DNA of 64,000 nt from an uncultured Alphaproteobacteria bacterium (GTDB lineage: Bacteria > Pseudomonadota > Alphaproteobacteria > Caulobacterales > Parvularculaceae): contig CADEDN010000002.1 in NCBI GenBank assembly GCA_902826095.1, forward strand, positions 172,325 through 236,324, in the 5' to 3' direction. Numbering within the stretch: the first letter of the stretch is position 1; each line of letters starts with the position of its first letter. Shown here piece by piece: positions 37,205 through 48,867 of the stretch. The notes beneath the pieces are model-generated. The model was given only the letters and a program-made list of their open reading frames with translations, was not told the origin of the DNA and ran no database searches. The position numbers and the translations under genes are program-made.

Positions 37205-38125
37205 CTATTCTTGCTGCGCTGCGGGCTTTGGCGAGCCGGGCGCGGTGAGGGTGAGCGGGCGCTTGCCCTCATTGACGACGACATTGTCCGACATGACAGG
37301 CGCGAGTTTCGTTTCGTTGCGCAGCAGCACGCCGCCGTCGAAGCGATTCGTGATCTCATTTCCCGTGATCACAATCCTGACAGCGTCGCCGCCGCGCGTC
37401 AGGTCGTAATTGACGATCGTGTAATTGTCGGCGTTCGCGGACTGGATGATCTTGTTCTTCTCAATCGACACGTCGCCGCCTTTCGAGACATCCACCGCGT
37501 AGCTTGACCGTCCGTAAGCGTCGTCGAGAATCGAATTTCTGACGACGGTTGCGTCCGCCAGGCTTTTCACGTGATGGCCGATCCGGGTGCCGATGAAATG
37601 GCTTCCCTCGACGACAAGCCTTGCGCCGCTCGACACATAGATGGCGTGGCTCTGGCCGTCGCCAAAGCCGCTGTCGGCGAATTTGGATTTTTCGATGGTG
37701 ATGACGCCTCGCGGGTCGCCGGTCGCCAGAATCCCGTCCTCATTGCCGAGGAACCGGCAATTGACCACCGTCAGATTGCGCCCTTCATGCCGGATCCCTG
37801 CGCCGTTGCGGTCCCAGGATTTCGCGCCGGCGAAGGTGACGTTCTCGACGACGAGGTCCGTCCTGGCGAGCGGCACGAGAATGCCTTTTTCGGTCGTCTC
37901 CGCGGAACGAAACACGGTCCGTCCGTCGGCCGCGCCCCGCAGCGTCAGGCTCTTTGTAATGTTGAGATCCTTGAGATCATAGTCGCCCGCCGGAATGTCG
38001 ATGACGCCGCCGCTCCGCGCCGATGCGATCTGACTCCGCAGCCAGTCGCTGTCATTGGCGGAGGCCGATGCGCCGCATGCGGCGACGGCGCCGGCTGCGA
38101 CAAAAAGAAAGGCAAAGCGGCTCAT
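37205..38125 (-). CDS. Right-handed parallel beta-helix protein, exported
   Basis: The 306-residue product has an N-terminal signal with a lipobox-like VAACG (Cys17), then repeats of about 22-25 residues typical of beta-helix/pectate-lyase-like folds (LTLRGAADGRTVF, LVVENVTFAGA, LTVVNCRFLGN, ITIEKSKFADS, LVVEGSHFIGT, ATVVRNSIL, VSIEKNKIIQS, IVITGNEITN). Such proteins bind or cleave polysaccharide; no catalytic set is evident. It is the last gene of a three-gene overlapping operon with the FrnE-like oxidoreductase and a crotonase, a combination with no clear logic. Confidence 0.8.
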   Translation of the reverse strand: MSRFAFLFVAAGAVAACGASASANDSDWLRSQIASARSGGVIDIPAGDYDLKDLNITKSLTLRGAADGRTVFRSAETTEKGILVPLARTDLVVENVTFAGAKSWDRNGAGIRHEGRNLTVVNCRFLGNEDGILATGDPRGVITIEKSKFADSGFGDGQSHAIYVSSGARLVVEGSHFIGTRIGHHVKSLADATVVRNSILDDAYGRSSYAVDVSKGGDVSIEKNKIIQSANADNYTIVNYDLTRGGDAVRIVITGNEITNRFDGGVLLRNETKLAPVMSDNVVVNEGKRPLTLTAPGSPKPAAQQE

Positions 38126-38784
38126 GAGCGTTCTCCTGCGGTCATTGACGCCGCGCGCCGGAGCGCGTCGGTCAAAGGATCGGGCGGCATTCCGCCTGAA
38201 AATCCGGTGCGTTCGTTAACAATGAATGTCGGGACGCCGGAAACCCCCGCGTTCTGGAACGACTCGCATTCCGCCTCGATCATGGCGGCGTCTTCCGGCG
38301 ACGCGAGCGCCGCGGCGGCGAGGCCCTCATCGATGCCGGCGCCGGCGGCGATGTCGATCAAGGTCGCATCATCGCCGATGTCGCGCATCTCGTCCCAGAA
38401 GGCGCGGTAAATCGCCAGCGTCGCCGCTTCGTGCTTTCCCGTGAAATGCGCAAGCCGGATGATCTGGTGCGCCTTCACCGTATTCGGCAATTGCGCCGGC
38501 GCGGCGGGATCGAACGAGAATCCGGAGAGAATCGCATTCTCCCTGATCGCATCGCGCGCGGCGGCGAGCCGGCCGGCGTCGGGGAATTTTTTGGCGTAGA
38601 AGGCGTGACGGTCGACGCCGCCTGTCGGCAGGCCGGGATTGAGCTGATAGGGGCGAAAGCGCGCGACGACGTCGAATTCAGGGGCGAGCCGGTCGCGGCT
38701 CGCCAGGAATGACTTCACGCCGACATAGCACCATGGACATACGACGTCCGCCACGACATCGACGATGAGGCGCTCGCGCGTCAC
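38122..38784 (-). CDS. DsbA-family FrnE-like thiol oxidoreductase
   Basis: The 220-residue product is a DsbA-fold protein with the redox motif CPWC (residues 16-19 in DVVCPWCYVG) and the cis-Pro loop GVSGVPTF near 183. FrnE-like proteins are cytoplasmic and often linked to oxidative stress or polyketide chemistry; there is no signal peptide here. It overlaps the crotonase upstream and the beta-helix gene downstream by 4 nt each. 2-hydroxychromene-2-carboxylate isomerase is a related fold, but the CxxC argues for a thiol enzyme. Confidence 0.88.
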   Translation of the reverse strand: MTRERLIVDVVADVVCPWCYVGVKSFLASRDRLAPEFDVVARFRPYQLNPGLPTGGVDRHAFYAKKFPDAGRLAAARDAIRENAILSGFSFDPAAPAQLPNTVKAHQIIRLAHFTGKHEAATLAIYRAFWDEMRDIGDDATLIDIAAGAGIDEGLAAAALASPEDAAMIEAECESFQNAGVSGVPTFIVNERTGFSGGMPPDPLTDALRRAASMTAGERS

Positions 38785-39536
38785 CGGCCAAAACCTTTCA
38801 GTCGTTCCGCCGTGTCGTCGATTTCCGGGAAATCGAGTTCGACTTCCGTCGCGAGCGCTTCTTCAAGCGGGCGATATTCTTCATGAAGCGCATAGAGCTT
38901 CTTGTAGGCGCTGACGGCGCCTCTGCTGCCGCCGGCGATTTCGGCGGCGCGCGCGGCGACATGCGCGTCAAGCGCCGCCTTGTCGTCGAACGCTTCGTTG
39001 GCGAGACCCCATCGCGCGGCGTCGGCGCCGGTAAAATTTCGCGCCGAGTAGGACAGCTCACGCGCGCGGCGCACGCCGACCGCGCGCGCCAGATTCTGGC
39101 TCATGCCCCAGGTCGGACGAAGGCCCCATTTGGCGTGCGTGTCGCCGAATTTCGTTTCCCTGGTCGTAAAGATGAAATCGCAATGGAGAGCGAGTTCGAG
39201 CGCGCCGGTAAAGCAGAAGCCGTGGACCTTGGCGATAACAGGAATGAGGCAATGCCGGATCGCCGCCGCCGCCCGAAACGCTTCGCCGTCAAAATCGCTG
39301 CTGATCCTGCCGGCGACCGGCGTCGCGCCCTTAAGGAGCTTTAGATCGACGCCGGCGGAAAAGGCGCGACCCTCGCCGCAGAGAATGACGGCGCCGACGG
39401 TCCGGTCCCGCCCCGCCAAGTCAATGGCGGCGGTCAACGCGCCGAGCAGCGCCGGGGTGAAAGCGTTCAGCGCCTCGGCGCGGTTGAAGGCGATGGTGCG
39501 AACGCCGGCGCTTGTCGACTGATTGATGAGGGCCAT
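38781..39536 (-). CDS. Enoyl-CoA hydratase/isomerase family protein
   Basis: The 251-residue crotonase has the oxyanion-hole segments EGRAFSAGVDL (near 56-66) and VHGFCFTGALELALHCDFIF (near 104-123). The usual hydratase glutamates are not clearly present (TKFGDTHAKWGLRPTWGMS), so the reaction may be isomerisation or another acyl-CoA step. It is the first gene of the overlapping crotonase, FrnE, beta-helix operon. It is a possible PaaF substitute for the incomplete paa set, but there is no specific evidence. Confidence 0.82.
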   Translation of the reverse strand: MALINQSTSAGVRTIAFNRAEALNAFTPALLGALTAAIDLAGRDRTVGAVILCGEGRAFSAGVDLKLLKGATPVAGRISSDFDGEAFRAAAAIRHCLIPVIAKVHGFCFTGALELALHCDFIFTTRETKFGDTHAKWGLRPTWGMSQNLARAVGVRRARELSYSARNFTGADAARWGLANEAFDDKAALDAHVAARAAEIAGGSRGAVSAYKKLYALHEEYRPLEEALATEVELDFPEIDDTAERLKGFGR

Positions 39537-39778
39537 GGTTGAAGGTGCTCCGGGCGCTGCCTGATGCTAGCGCCGTCGCGGCGGATTTCAAACTCGGCGC
39601 AAAAGCCGCTCGCCAATGACGAGCGCGGCGCTTTGTCCGGGCGCGGCCTTGGCTCATGCGCGCCAATGTCCTAGACGCGGAGCGCCGGGCACGCGCTTTG
39701 CACCAGACTCTCCCGGCTTCTGTTTAGGATTAACCGGGCCGAAGGCGCGGTTGGGGAGCTGCAGGCGGGATCGGTACG

Positions 39779-42484
<2,706 letters not shown>

Positions 42485-42836
42485 GCAATTACGCGGCTCC
42501 GTAAGGTTCACAATTTCTTAACCGGTACAATTTATCCGCGAAAAACATAGGGTTAATGAACCCTTTCCGGGCGCCGTCGCGGCCAGTTTTAATTTGCGCA
42601 GGCGCAGCAAGGGCGCCATATAGATGGGGCGAGGCGCGCCGGGGGGCGCGTCTTTTGCTTCTCTTGGGAAGCGCGATGGAGAGTTGGCCGGTCGCAGAAG
42701 GCGTCGGTTACGAGAGCGTAGAGAAGACTGCCCGGGTTTTGAGGGTCGCGCCAATCGAACGGCGCGGGTTTAGGGACCTGGCAAGCACATCAACGGGCCG
42801 ATTGCGAGGATCGGCGTAACAGGGACAGACGATCTG
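42485..42836. other. 352-bp region between ppdK and the SleB-like gene
   Basis: A short hairpin AGGGTT/AACCCT (42549-42564, loop AATG) followed by TT may end ppdK. The rest has no convincing gene. An ATG at 42676 with GGGAAG upstream could encode 47 residues (MESWPVAEGV...), but nothing else supports it. Confidence 0.4.
42549..42564 (+). terminator. Weak hairpin after ppdK
   Basis: A 6-bp perfect stem with a 4-base loop lies 65 bp after the ppdK stop and is followed by only two Ts after the stem, so it is a weak intrinsic terminator at best. Confidence 0.3.
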
Positions 42837-43625
42837 ATGACGGGTCACCCCAAACCCCATCTCGACCGGATCATGATGACGGACGTCAATTGGACGGTCC
42901 GAAGCCTGCTCGCCGCAGCCGGCGTCGCTGTGTGCATCATGATGACCGCGATGAGCGCCACCGCCTCGGTCAAGAAGCGCCAGGTCGACCGCGCCGCCGC
43001 GGACGATGTGGCGGGCGAGGCGCTGCTGGTCGCTGATTTCGCCAATTATCTCGCCGGCGAGACCGCCGCCGCGCGTGAAGCGCTGACCGCGCCGCGGCTG
43101 AAACCGGCGATTGCGCCGGCGACCTTGATCGCCAACGGCGCGCCGATCACCGACCTCGTCGATTTCGACTTCTCAACCATCGAGGTCGCAAAACTCGACA
43201 GCGAAGAGCGCGCCTGCCTCGCGCAGGCGATCTATTATGAAGCCCGCAGCGAAGCCCGGGTCGGACAGCTTGCCGTCGCCGACGTCGTCCTCAATCGCGT
43301 AGCGAGCCCGGTCTACCCGGACACGATCTGCGAAGTCGTTTTTCAGGGATCGCACCGCCGCACCGGCTGTCAGTTCTCTTTCACCTGCGACGGTTCGATG
43401 AAGGCGCGGCTCAATGAACGCAAATGGCGCGAGGCGGAAATGCTCGCCGGCGCCGTGCTCGCGGGAATCCGCACGCCCGTCTCGCGGAATGCGACGCATT
43501 ACCATGCGGATTACGTTTCGCCGCCCTGGGCCGATACGCTGACGCCGACCGCCGTCATCGGGACGCACAAATTCTATCGCTTCCCCAGCCGGACAATCGT
43601 CGCGGCCGCGCCCGCCGCGATGTAG
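42837..43625 (+). CDS. SleB-type cell wall hydrolase
   Basis: The 262-residue product has an N-terminal hydrophobic segment (about 24-43, LLAAAGVAVCIMMTAMSATA) acting as signal or anchor, and a C-terminal Hydrolase_2/SleB domain (about 125-255; CLAQAIYYEARSE with the catalytic Glu, VADVVLNRVASPVYPDTICEVVFQ, CQFSFTCDG, HYHADYVSPPWA). The family cleaves peptidoglycan as a lytic transglycosylase or muramidase; in Gram-negative non-spore-formers it is usually a periplasmic remodelling enzyme. ATGs at 42837 and 42873 are both possible; the first is used because of GGGACAG upstream. Confidence 0.88.
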   Translation: MTGHPKPHLDRIMMTDVNWTVRSLLAAAGVAVCIMMTAMSATASVKKRQVDRAAADDVAGEALLVADFANYLAGETAAAREALTAPRLKPAIAPATLIANGAPITDLVDFDFSTIEVAKLDSEERACLAQAIYYEARSEARVGQLAVADVVLNRVASPVYPDTICEVVFQGSHRRTGCQFSFTCDGSMKARLNERKWREAEMLAGAVLAGIRTPVSRNATHYHADYVSPPWADTLTPTAVIGTHKFYRFPSRTIVAAAPAAM

Positions 43626-43729
43626 GGCGATCCGTCGCCGACGCCCGGTTGCTTTCCACGCCGCCCTCGCCATAGTCGCGCCTTTCCGGCGCCCTTGTCG
43701 ACAGGGCTGGCGTAGGGGCGTCAAGCAGC

Positions 43730-45016
43730 ATGGAACTTCCGTTTGACTTCGCCGCGATCGGCCCGCGCGGCCAGAGCGCTCTCGGACTCGTCGCCTTTAC
43801 AGCGATCGCGTGGCTCTTTTCATCGAACAAATTGCGGTTTCCGTTTTTCGCTTTCCTGTGGACGGTCGCGGCGCAGATCGCGATCGCGGCGTTGCTCTTG
43901 TATTTTCCGCCGGCGCGCGATGCGCTTTCGAGCTTGCAGGTCGCGGTCGACGCGCTGCAGGCGGCGACCAAAGTCGGCACGTCCTTCGTGTTCGGTTATC
44001 TCGGCGGCGGCGAGGCTCCTTTCGCCGTGACGAACGGCCCGGCGATGTTCAATTTCGCTTTTCAGGCGTTGCCTTTCGTCATTTTCTTTTCGGGTCTTTC
44101 GGCGCTGCTGTGGCATTGGCGCATCTTGAAGATTCTGGTCAGCGCTTTCGCCTTTTTGCTTGAGAAGGGTTTGCGCGTCGGCGGCGCCGTCGCGCTTGGC
44201 GCGTCCGCGAACATCTTCCTCGGCGTCACCGAAGCGCCGCTCCTTATCCGCCCGTTCCTGTCGAAGCTGACAAGGGCGGAACTCTTCATCGTCATCACAG
44301 CGGGCCTTGCGACGGTCGCAGGCTCGGTGATGGCGGTCTATGTATTTTACCTGAAGCAGATCCAGGGCGACATCCTCGGCCACATCATCATCGCCTCCCT
44401 CATCTCGGTTCCCGCCGCGATCTTGATGGCGCAGGTGATGGTGCCGGAGGAAAAAGGCGTCGCGCCGACGCCGGCGCGCGCCGCCGAGAGTTTCAGATAT
44501 GCAAGCTCGATGGACGCCTTTGTTCGCGGCGTCACCGACGGACTCGGCCTTTATCTCAACATCATCGCCTCGCTGATCGCGTTCACGGCCTTTGCGGCGC
44601 TGATCAACATCATCCTCGCCGCGGCGCCCGACGTCGCGGGCGCGCCGTTGACGCTGGAACGGCTTCTTGGCTGGGCCTTCGCGCCGCTGATGTGGCTTGC
44701 GGGCGTTCCCTGGTCGGACGCGCAGGCCGCCGGCGAATTCATGGGTCTTAAAACCGCGATCAACGAACTCGTCGCCTATATCCGCCTCTCAGAGGTCGAA
44801 CCGGGAACCTTCGATCAGCGCACGATCCTCATTCTCGTCTATTCGCTTTGCGGCTTTGCGAATTTCTCAAGCCTTGGCATCGTCATCGGGGGCCTCACCG
44901 CGCTCGCCCCCGATCGACGCCAGGATGTGATCGACCTTGCGCCGCGCGCGCTGATCTCAGGGACGCTCGCGACCTTGATGACCGGCGCGGTGATCGGACT
45001 GATCTGGGTCGGGTGA
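43730..45016 (+). CDS. Concentrative nucleoside transporter (NupC/CNT family)
   Basis: The 428-residue product has about eight to ten membrane helices and CNT signatures: GxGEAPFAVTNGPAMFNFAFQALP, ASANIFLGVTEAPLLIRPFLSKLTRAELF (the EAPL motif) and a C-terminal LVYSLCGFANFSSLGIVIGGL. It imports nucleosides driven by H+ or Na+. It stands alone; the genes after it are unrelated small membrane proteins. Confidence 0.92.
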   Translation: MELPFDFAAIGPRGQSALGLVAFTAIAWLFSSNKLRFPFFAFLWTVAAQIAIAALLLYFPPARDALSSLQVAVDALQAATKVGTSFVFGYLGGGEAPFAVTNGPAMFNFAFQALPFVIFFSGLSALLWHWRILKILVSAFAFLLEKGLRVGGAVALGASANIFLGVTEAPLLIRPFLSKLTRAELFIVITAGLATVAGSVMAVYVFYLKQIQGDILGHIIIASLISVPAAILMAQVMVPEEKGVAPTPARAAESFRYASSMDAFVRGVTDGLGLYLNIIASLIAFTAFAALINIILAAAPDVAGAPLTLERLLGWAFAPLMWLAGVPWSDAQAAGEFMGLKTAINELVAYIRLSEVEPGTFDQRTILILVYSLCGFANFSSLGIVIGGLTALAPDRRQDVIDLAPRALISGTLATLMTGAVIGLIWVG

Positions 45017-45122
45017 ATGGAGGGCGCTCGAATCCGGCTGCCTCGCCCGCCTCACGCTCCGTCGCAGCAGTCTTTTCAGCGTCGAGCGGACGCGGCATAG
45101 ATCGACAAACATCGAAGGGCGG

Positions 45123-45545
45123 ATGAAAATGAAGCGGAGACTGGAAGAATTCCGCACGCCGACGAAGCTGAAGCTCGCCGTCTTGTGGACGTCGCTAATG
45201 TTTCTTTACGTCTATGGCGATTATTTCAACATGTATTCGCCGGGAAAACTTGAGACGATGGCGCGGGGCGACGTCGGCCCGGTCAACGCCGCTGATGAAA
45301 CAGGGATGCTGGCGATCTCGATGATGATGGTCGTCCCGGCGCTGATGATCGCGCTTTCTCTCTTGCTGCCGGCGACGCTTTCAAAATGGCTCAACGTGCT
45401 GTTCGGTCTCGTCTATGCGGCGATCCTCGCCGCGACCTTGCCGGGCGCGCCGTTGTTCTATCTTGGATATGGCGCGATCGAAATTCCGCTGTCGCTTTTC
45501 ATAGCCTGGACGGCGCTCGTCTGGCCGAAAGTTGACGCATCATGA
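45123..45545 (+). CDS. DUF6326-like four-helix membrane protein
   Basis: The 140-residue product has a conserved N-terminus (EEFRTPTKLKLAVLWTSLMFLYVYGDYF) and four predicted membrane helices. This resembles the DUF6326 family, whose members have no known function. The stop overlaps the following DUF4386 gene by 4 nt, so the two are coupled, and both may affect membrane physiology. Confidence 0.75.
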   Translation: MKMKRRLEEFRTPTKLKLAVLWTSLMFLYVYGDYFNMYSPGKLETMARGDVGPVNAADETGMLAISMMMVVPALMIALSLLLPATLSKWLNVLFGLVYAAILAATLPGAPLFYLGYGAIEIPLSLFIAWTALVWPKVDAS

Positions 45546-46207
45546 GCGTCAGGACGCAAGGCCGCGTCGCCGGCCTCATTTATCTCGGCGTCGTGCTGAC
45601 GGGAATTTTCGCGCTCGCCTATGCGGCGACGCAGCTTTTTGCCGGCGATGATCCTGCGGCGACCGCCGCGACGCTTCAGGCCAAGCTCGGCCTGCTCAAG
45701 GCCAGCAATTTCGCCTTGCTCGCGATGAGCGCCTTCTTTCTGGCGCTGCCCTTCGCCTTGGCGCGCTTCCTCGCCGCTTACGGGCGTAATGCGTCGCGGC
45801 TGATGATCCTATTCGTCGCCGCGAGCATTCCATTTTCGCTGCTCGCGATCTCGCAGCATTTCGAGCTTGCTTCGCTCGCCGAAGCGGGCGCGCTGACATC
45901 GGACGCCGTCGCGGCCCGCGTCTTAGCCTATGATCGGTGGATGGAGATTGCGTCGATTTTCTGGGGACTTTGGCTCGCCCCGCTTGGCTGGCTGGTCCTC
46001 AAATCCGGCGCCATACCGCGCATCCTCGGCGTCGTGCTGATCCTTGGCGGCGTTGAATATCTCGCCGAATATTTCGGACCGATGATCGACGCCGGGTACA
46101 AGACTTCGATGATGCGGGAGATGCTTTCCTGGACGAGTTCGGTCGGCGAGATTGGAACCTGCCTCTGGCTCCTTGTGATGGGCGCGCGGGCCCCAACCGG
46201 AAATTGA
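45542..46207 (+). CDS. DUF4386 domain membrane protein
   Basis: The 221-residue product has six predicted membrane helices and typical DUF4386 segments (RVAGLIYLGVVLTGIFALAY at the start, WGLWLAPLGWLVLKSGAIPRILGVVLILGG near 150-180). The family function is unknown. It overlaps the DUF6326-like gene by 4 nt and is followed by a GFA-family gene. Confidence 0.8.
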   Translation: MSVRTQGRVAGLIYLGVVLTGIFALAYAATQLFAGDDPAATAATLQAKLGLLKASNFALLAMSAFFLALPFALARFLAAYGRNASRLMILFVAASIPFSLLAISQHFELASLAEAGALTSDAVAARVLAYDRWMEIASIFWGLWLAPLGWLVLKSGAIPRILGVVLILGGVEYLAEYFGPMIDAGYKTSMMREMLSWTSSVGEIGTCLWLLVMGARAPTGN

Positions 46208-46238
46208 CAATCCGGCGCCGCGCGTGCGACGTCGCGGC

Positions 46239-46637
46239 ATGACAAGAAGCTGGAAAAAGGGCGGGTGCCATTGCGGCGCGGTCGCGTTTGAGGCGGAGAC
46301 CGACGACGCGGTCGTCATCGACGCCTGCAATTGCTCGATCTGTTCGATGACCGGTTTTCTGCATCTCATCGTGCCGAAATCGCGCTTTCGGCTGATCAAG
46401 GGCGAAGAGGCGCTCGCGACCTACAGCTTCAACACCGGCGTCGCGAAGCATCTCTTCTGCAAGCATTGCGGGATAAAATCCTTTTACGTGCCGCGCTCCA
46501 ATCCGGACGGCTATTCGCTCAATCTCAACTGCATGGATCGATCGCAATTCCGGTCGGTCGACATCCGCGCCTTTGACGGGCGCAATTGGGAATTGCACGC
46601 GGAAAAACTGGCGCATCTGTCCCGGGACAATGGCTGA
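46239..46637 (+). CDS. GFA-family (CENP-V/GFA domain) zinc protein
   Basis: The 132-residue product has the GFA zinc-binding cysteines: CHCGAV (near residues 10-15), CNCSIC (near 31-36) and LFCKHCGIKSFYVPRSNPDG (near 75-94). These proteins were named for glutathione-dependent formaldehyde activation, a role not proven for most members. The ATG at 46239 is preferred over a GTG at 46224. The stop overlaps the next gene by 8 nt. Confidence 0.88.
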   Translation: MTRSWKKGGCHCGAVAFEAETDDAVVIDACNCSICSMTGFLHLIVPKSRFRLIKGEEALATYSFNTGVAKHLFCKHCGIKSFYVPRSNPDGYSLNLNCMDRSQFRSVDIRAFDGRNWELHAEKLAHLSRDNG

Positions 46638-47232
46638 GGATTTTGAGGTCCTGCTCGCCGCCATCCGCGCCTGCCGTCAGTGCGTCGATGCGCCCAAGGG
46701 CGCGCCGCTGCCGCATCAGCCCCGACCTGTCCTGCAAGCGTCGCCGAGCGCGACGCTCGCGATTTTCAGCCAGGCGCCCGGCGCGCGCGTCCATCAAAGC
46801 GGCCGCCCGTTCACTGACGCTTCGGGCGACCGGCTTCGCGACTGGCTGGGGATCGGGCCCGACATTTTCTATGACGCCAGCCGCGTCGCGATCGTGCCGA
46901 TGGGATTTTGCTTTCCGGGCAATGACGCGAAGGGCGGCGACAAGCCGCCGCGAAAGGAATGCGCGCCGCTCTGGCGGGCGCGGGTGATTGACGCCCTGCC
47001 GAATATCAGGACGGCAATTCTGGTCGGCGCCCATGCGCAGAATTGGCATTTGCAGGGCAGGGCGGGCGCGACCCTGCATGAGACTGTCACAAATTGGCGC
47101 GAATTCGCCCCGCGATATTTCCCGACGCCGCATCCCTCCTGGCGGAACAACGCCTGGCTCAATCGAAACGGGTGGTTTGAGGCGGCGCTTCTTCCGGCCT
47201 TGAAACAGGCGGCAAGAGACGCGCTTTCATAA
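46630..47232 (+). CDS. Uracil-DNA glycosylase family protein
   Basis: The 200-residue product has an N-terminal CRQC pair, the family motif IFSQAPGARVHQSGRPFTDASGDRLRDWLG (near 43-75) and a late PTPHPSWRNNAWLNRNGWF with the conserved HPS. This is a broad UDG-like family; the canonical motifs for uracil excision are only partly recognisable, so the activity is uncertain. The ATG at 46630 overlaps the GFA stop; earlier in-frame codons lie inside the GFA gene. Confidence 0.82.
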   Translation: MAEDFEVLLAAIRACRQCVDAPKGAPLPHQPRPVLQASPSATLAIFSQAPGARVHQSGRPFTDASGDRLRDWLGIGPDIFYDASRVAIVPMGFCFPGNDAKGGDKPPRKECAPLWRARVIDALPNIRTAILVGAHAQNWHLQGRAGATLHETVTNWREFAPRYFPTPHPSWRNNAWLNRNGWFEAALLPALKQAARDALS

Positions 47233-47409
47233 ATCCGCATGGAATTTGCAGCCCGATTTGCGCCGAGCCGATGGCCGGCTATTTGCGATTGACTTGCAAT
47301 CGCATAAATTCTAGGAGCGGCGGCGTTGTTATCTTTGCGTTCTTTGAGGCTCCGGGTCGCGGAAAACCGCCTGGCGCCGGCCGGGCGCGGGTCGGAATCA
47401 GCGACTGCC

Positions 47410-48867
47410 ATGAGCCCGTCATCGGATTTCTTTTTTGGAATCGACCGATCCGCGACAATTGCGCTGGCCCTGCTGATCGCCGCGGCGCTGGCGTTGCGAT
47501 TGATCGGCCTCAATCACCAGCTCTGGTTCGATGAAATCCAGACCGTCCTCGAATCGGTCCGCCCGCCCCTGATGGCGATTCTCACTGACTTCCCCAGCAA
47601 CAACGACCATCCTTTCTACTCGCTGCTCGCCAAGCTCTCGGTCATGGCTTTCGGCGAGGAGCCATGGATCATTCGTCTCCCGTCCGTCCTGTTTTCCGTG
47701 GCGACGATTCCGCTTCTTTACGCTTTTGGCCTGAGGATAACGAACCGACGCGAAGCGTTCCTCGCGGCCGCGCTGCTCGCATTCTCATTCCACCACATCT
47801 GGTTCGCCCAGAATGCGCGCGGCTATTCAACGCTGCTTTTCGTCACGCTGGCGACGACATTCTTGACCCTCAAAATCATCGAGGCGCCGAAACTGAAGAC
47901 CTATCTCCTCTATGCGATCATTGCGGCGATCGGCTGCTACACGCATTTGACGATGGTCTATGTGGTCATCGGTCAGGCGATGATCGTCGGCCTTTTGCTG
48001 CTGCTCAGGCAACGTAGCGCCTTCGACCCTTCCATTTTCGTATTGCCGCTGATCGGCTTTGGGCTGGCGGCGGCGCTGACGGTTCTCGCTTATCTGCCGA
48101 TGGTCGCCGAGGTTACCGCCTTCTTCGAGGAAAAGCGCGTCGCGCCGGCGCAGCAGGTCGCGACTCCCGCCTGGGCGCTCATCGGGACTTTGCGCGGGGT
48201 CAGTCTCGGCTATGGCGGCGTCGCCGGCGCCGTCGCGGCGTTCATGCTGCTCGCGATCGGTTTCGCCAGTTATGTACGCCAGTCGCCGACGCTCGCCGCG
48301 CTGTTCGTCATTTCGGCGCCGCTGATCATGGCGGCCGCCGTTCTTCTCGACAGACCTATCTATCCGAGATTTTTCTTCATTCTTGCGGGTTTCGCGCTGC
48401 TTGTGCTCGTGCGCGGCGCATTCGTCCTCAGCGCGCGCGGCTTCAAGAAGGCGGGCGCCAAGGTCGGGACCGCGATCATACTGGCGATGATCGTCGCATC
48501 GGCAGTGTCGCTGCCGCCGATCTACGCACGGCCGAAGCAGAACTTCAAAGGCGCAATCGCCTTCATCGAGAGATCGGCGGCGGAGGACGAAAAGATCTAT
48601 GTCGTCGGTCGCAATCTCAATCTTCCAATCAACCTGTTTTACGGCAAAACGTGGACGCAATTGTCGAAACCGGAGGCGATCCGCGAGGCGGCGAGCGAGC
48701 CGTTCTGGCTCGCCTACACCTTCGGCCGGTCGATCCGGAACCAGTTCCCGGACCTATGGCAGGCGATCCACGCGCATTGCGCGCCGGCGGAAGCTTTCCC
48801 CGGCGCCATCGACGACAGCGAGATCGTCGTCATGAAATGCGGAGCGGCGCGTGACGGCGCGACCTGA
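47410..48867 (+). CDS. GT39/ArnT-like membrane glycosyltransferase
   Basis: The 485-residue product has about ten membrane helices and a PMT/ArnT-type start: the first periplasmic loop contains LWFDEIQTVLES with the acidic residues of the family, then DHPFYSLLAKLSVMAFGEEPWIIRLPSVLFS and HHIWFAQNARGYS. Such enzymes transfer sugars from polyprenyl-phosphate donors to lipid A, proteins or polysaccharide on the periplasmic side. The ATG at 47410 is chosen over an in-frame TTG at 47326, whose extension is Arg-rich. The end overlaps the next gene by 17 nt. Confidence 0.85.
   Translation: MSPSSDFFFGIDRSATIALALLIAAALALRLIGLNHQLWFDEIQTVLESVRPPLMAILTDFPSNNDHPFYSLLAKLSVMAFGEEPWIIRLPSVLFSVATIPLLYAFGLRITNRREAFLAAALLAFSFHHIWFAQNARGYSTLLFVTLATTFLTLKIIEAPKLKTYLLYAIIAAIGCYTHLTMVYVVIGQAMIVGLLLLLRQRSAFDPSIFVLPLIGFGLAAALTVLAYLPMVAEVTAFFEEKRVAPAQQVATPAWALIGTLRGVSLGYGGVAGAVAAFMLLAIGFASYVRQSPTLAALFVISAPLIMAAAVLLDRPIYPRFFFILAGFALLVLVRGAFVLSARGFKKAGAKVGTAIILAMIVASAVSLPPIYARPKQNFKGAIAFIERSAAEDEKIYVVGRNLNLPINLFYGKTWTQLSKPEAIREAASEPFWLAYTFGRSIRNQFPDLWQAIHAHCAPAEAFPGAIDDSEIVVMKCGAARDGAT

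Noticed and set aside
39537..39778. Possible small gene in the 242-bp crotonase/ppdK divergent region
   Set aside because: No frame with a binding site or protein-like composition was found; it is probably a two-way promoter region.
42556..42819. 87-codon frame between ppdK and the SleB-like gene
   Set aside because: No domain; only its last 47 codons have a weak binding site, so it is noted within the intergenic entry rather than called.
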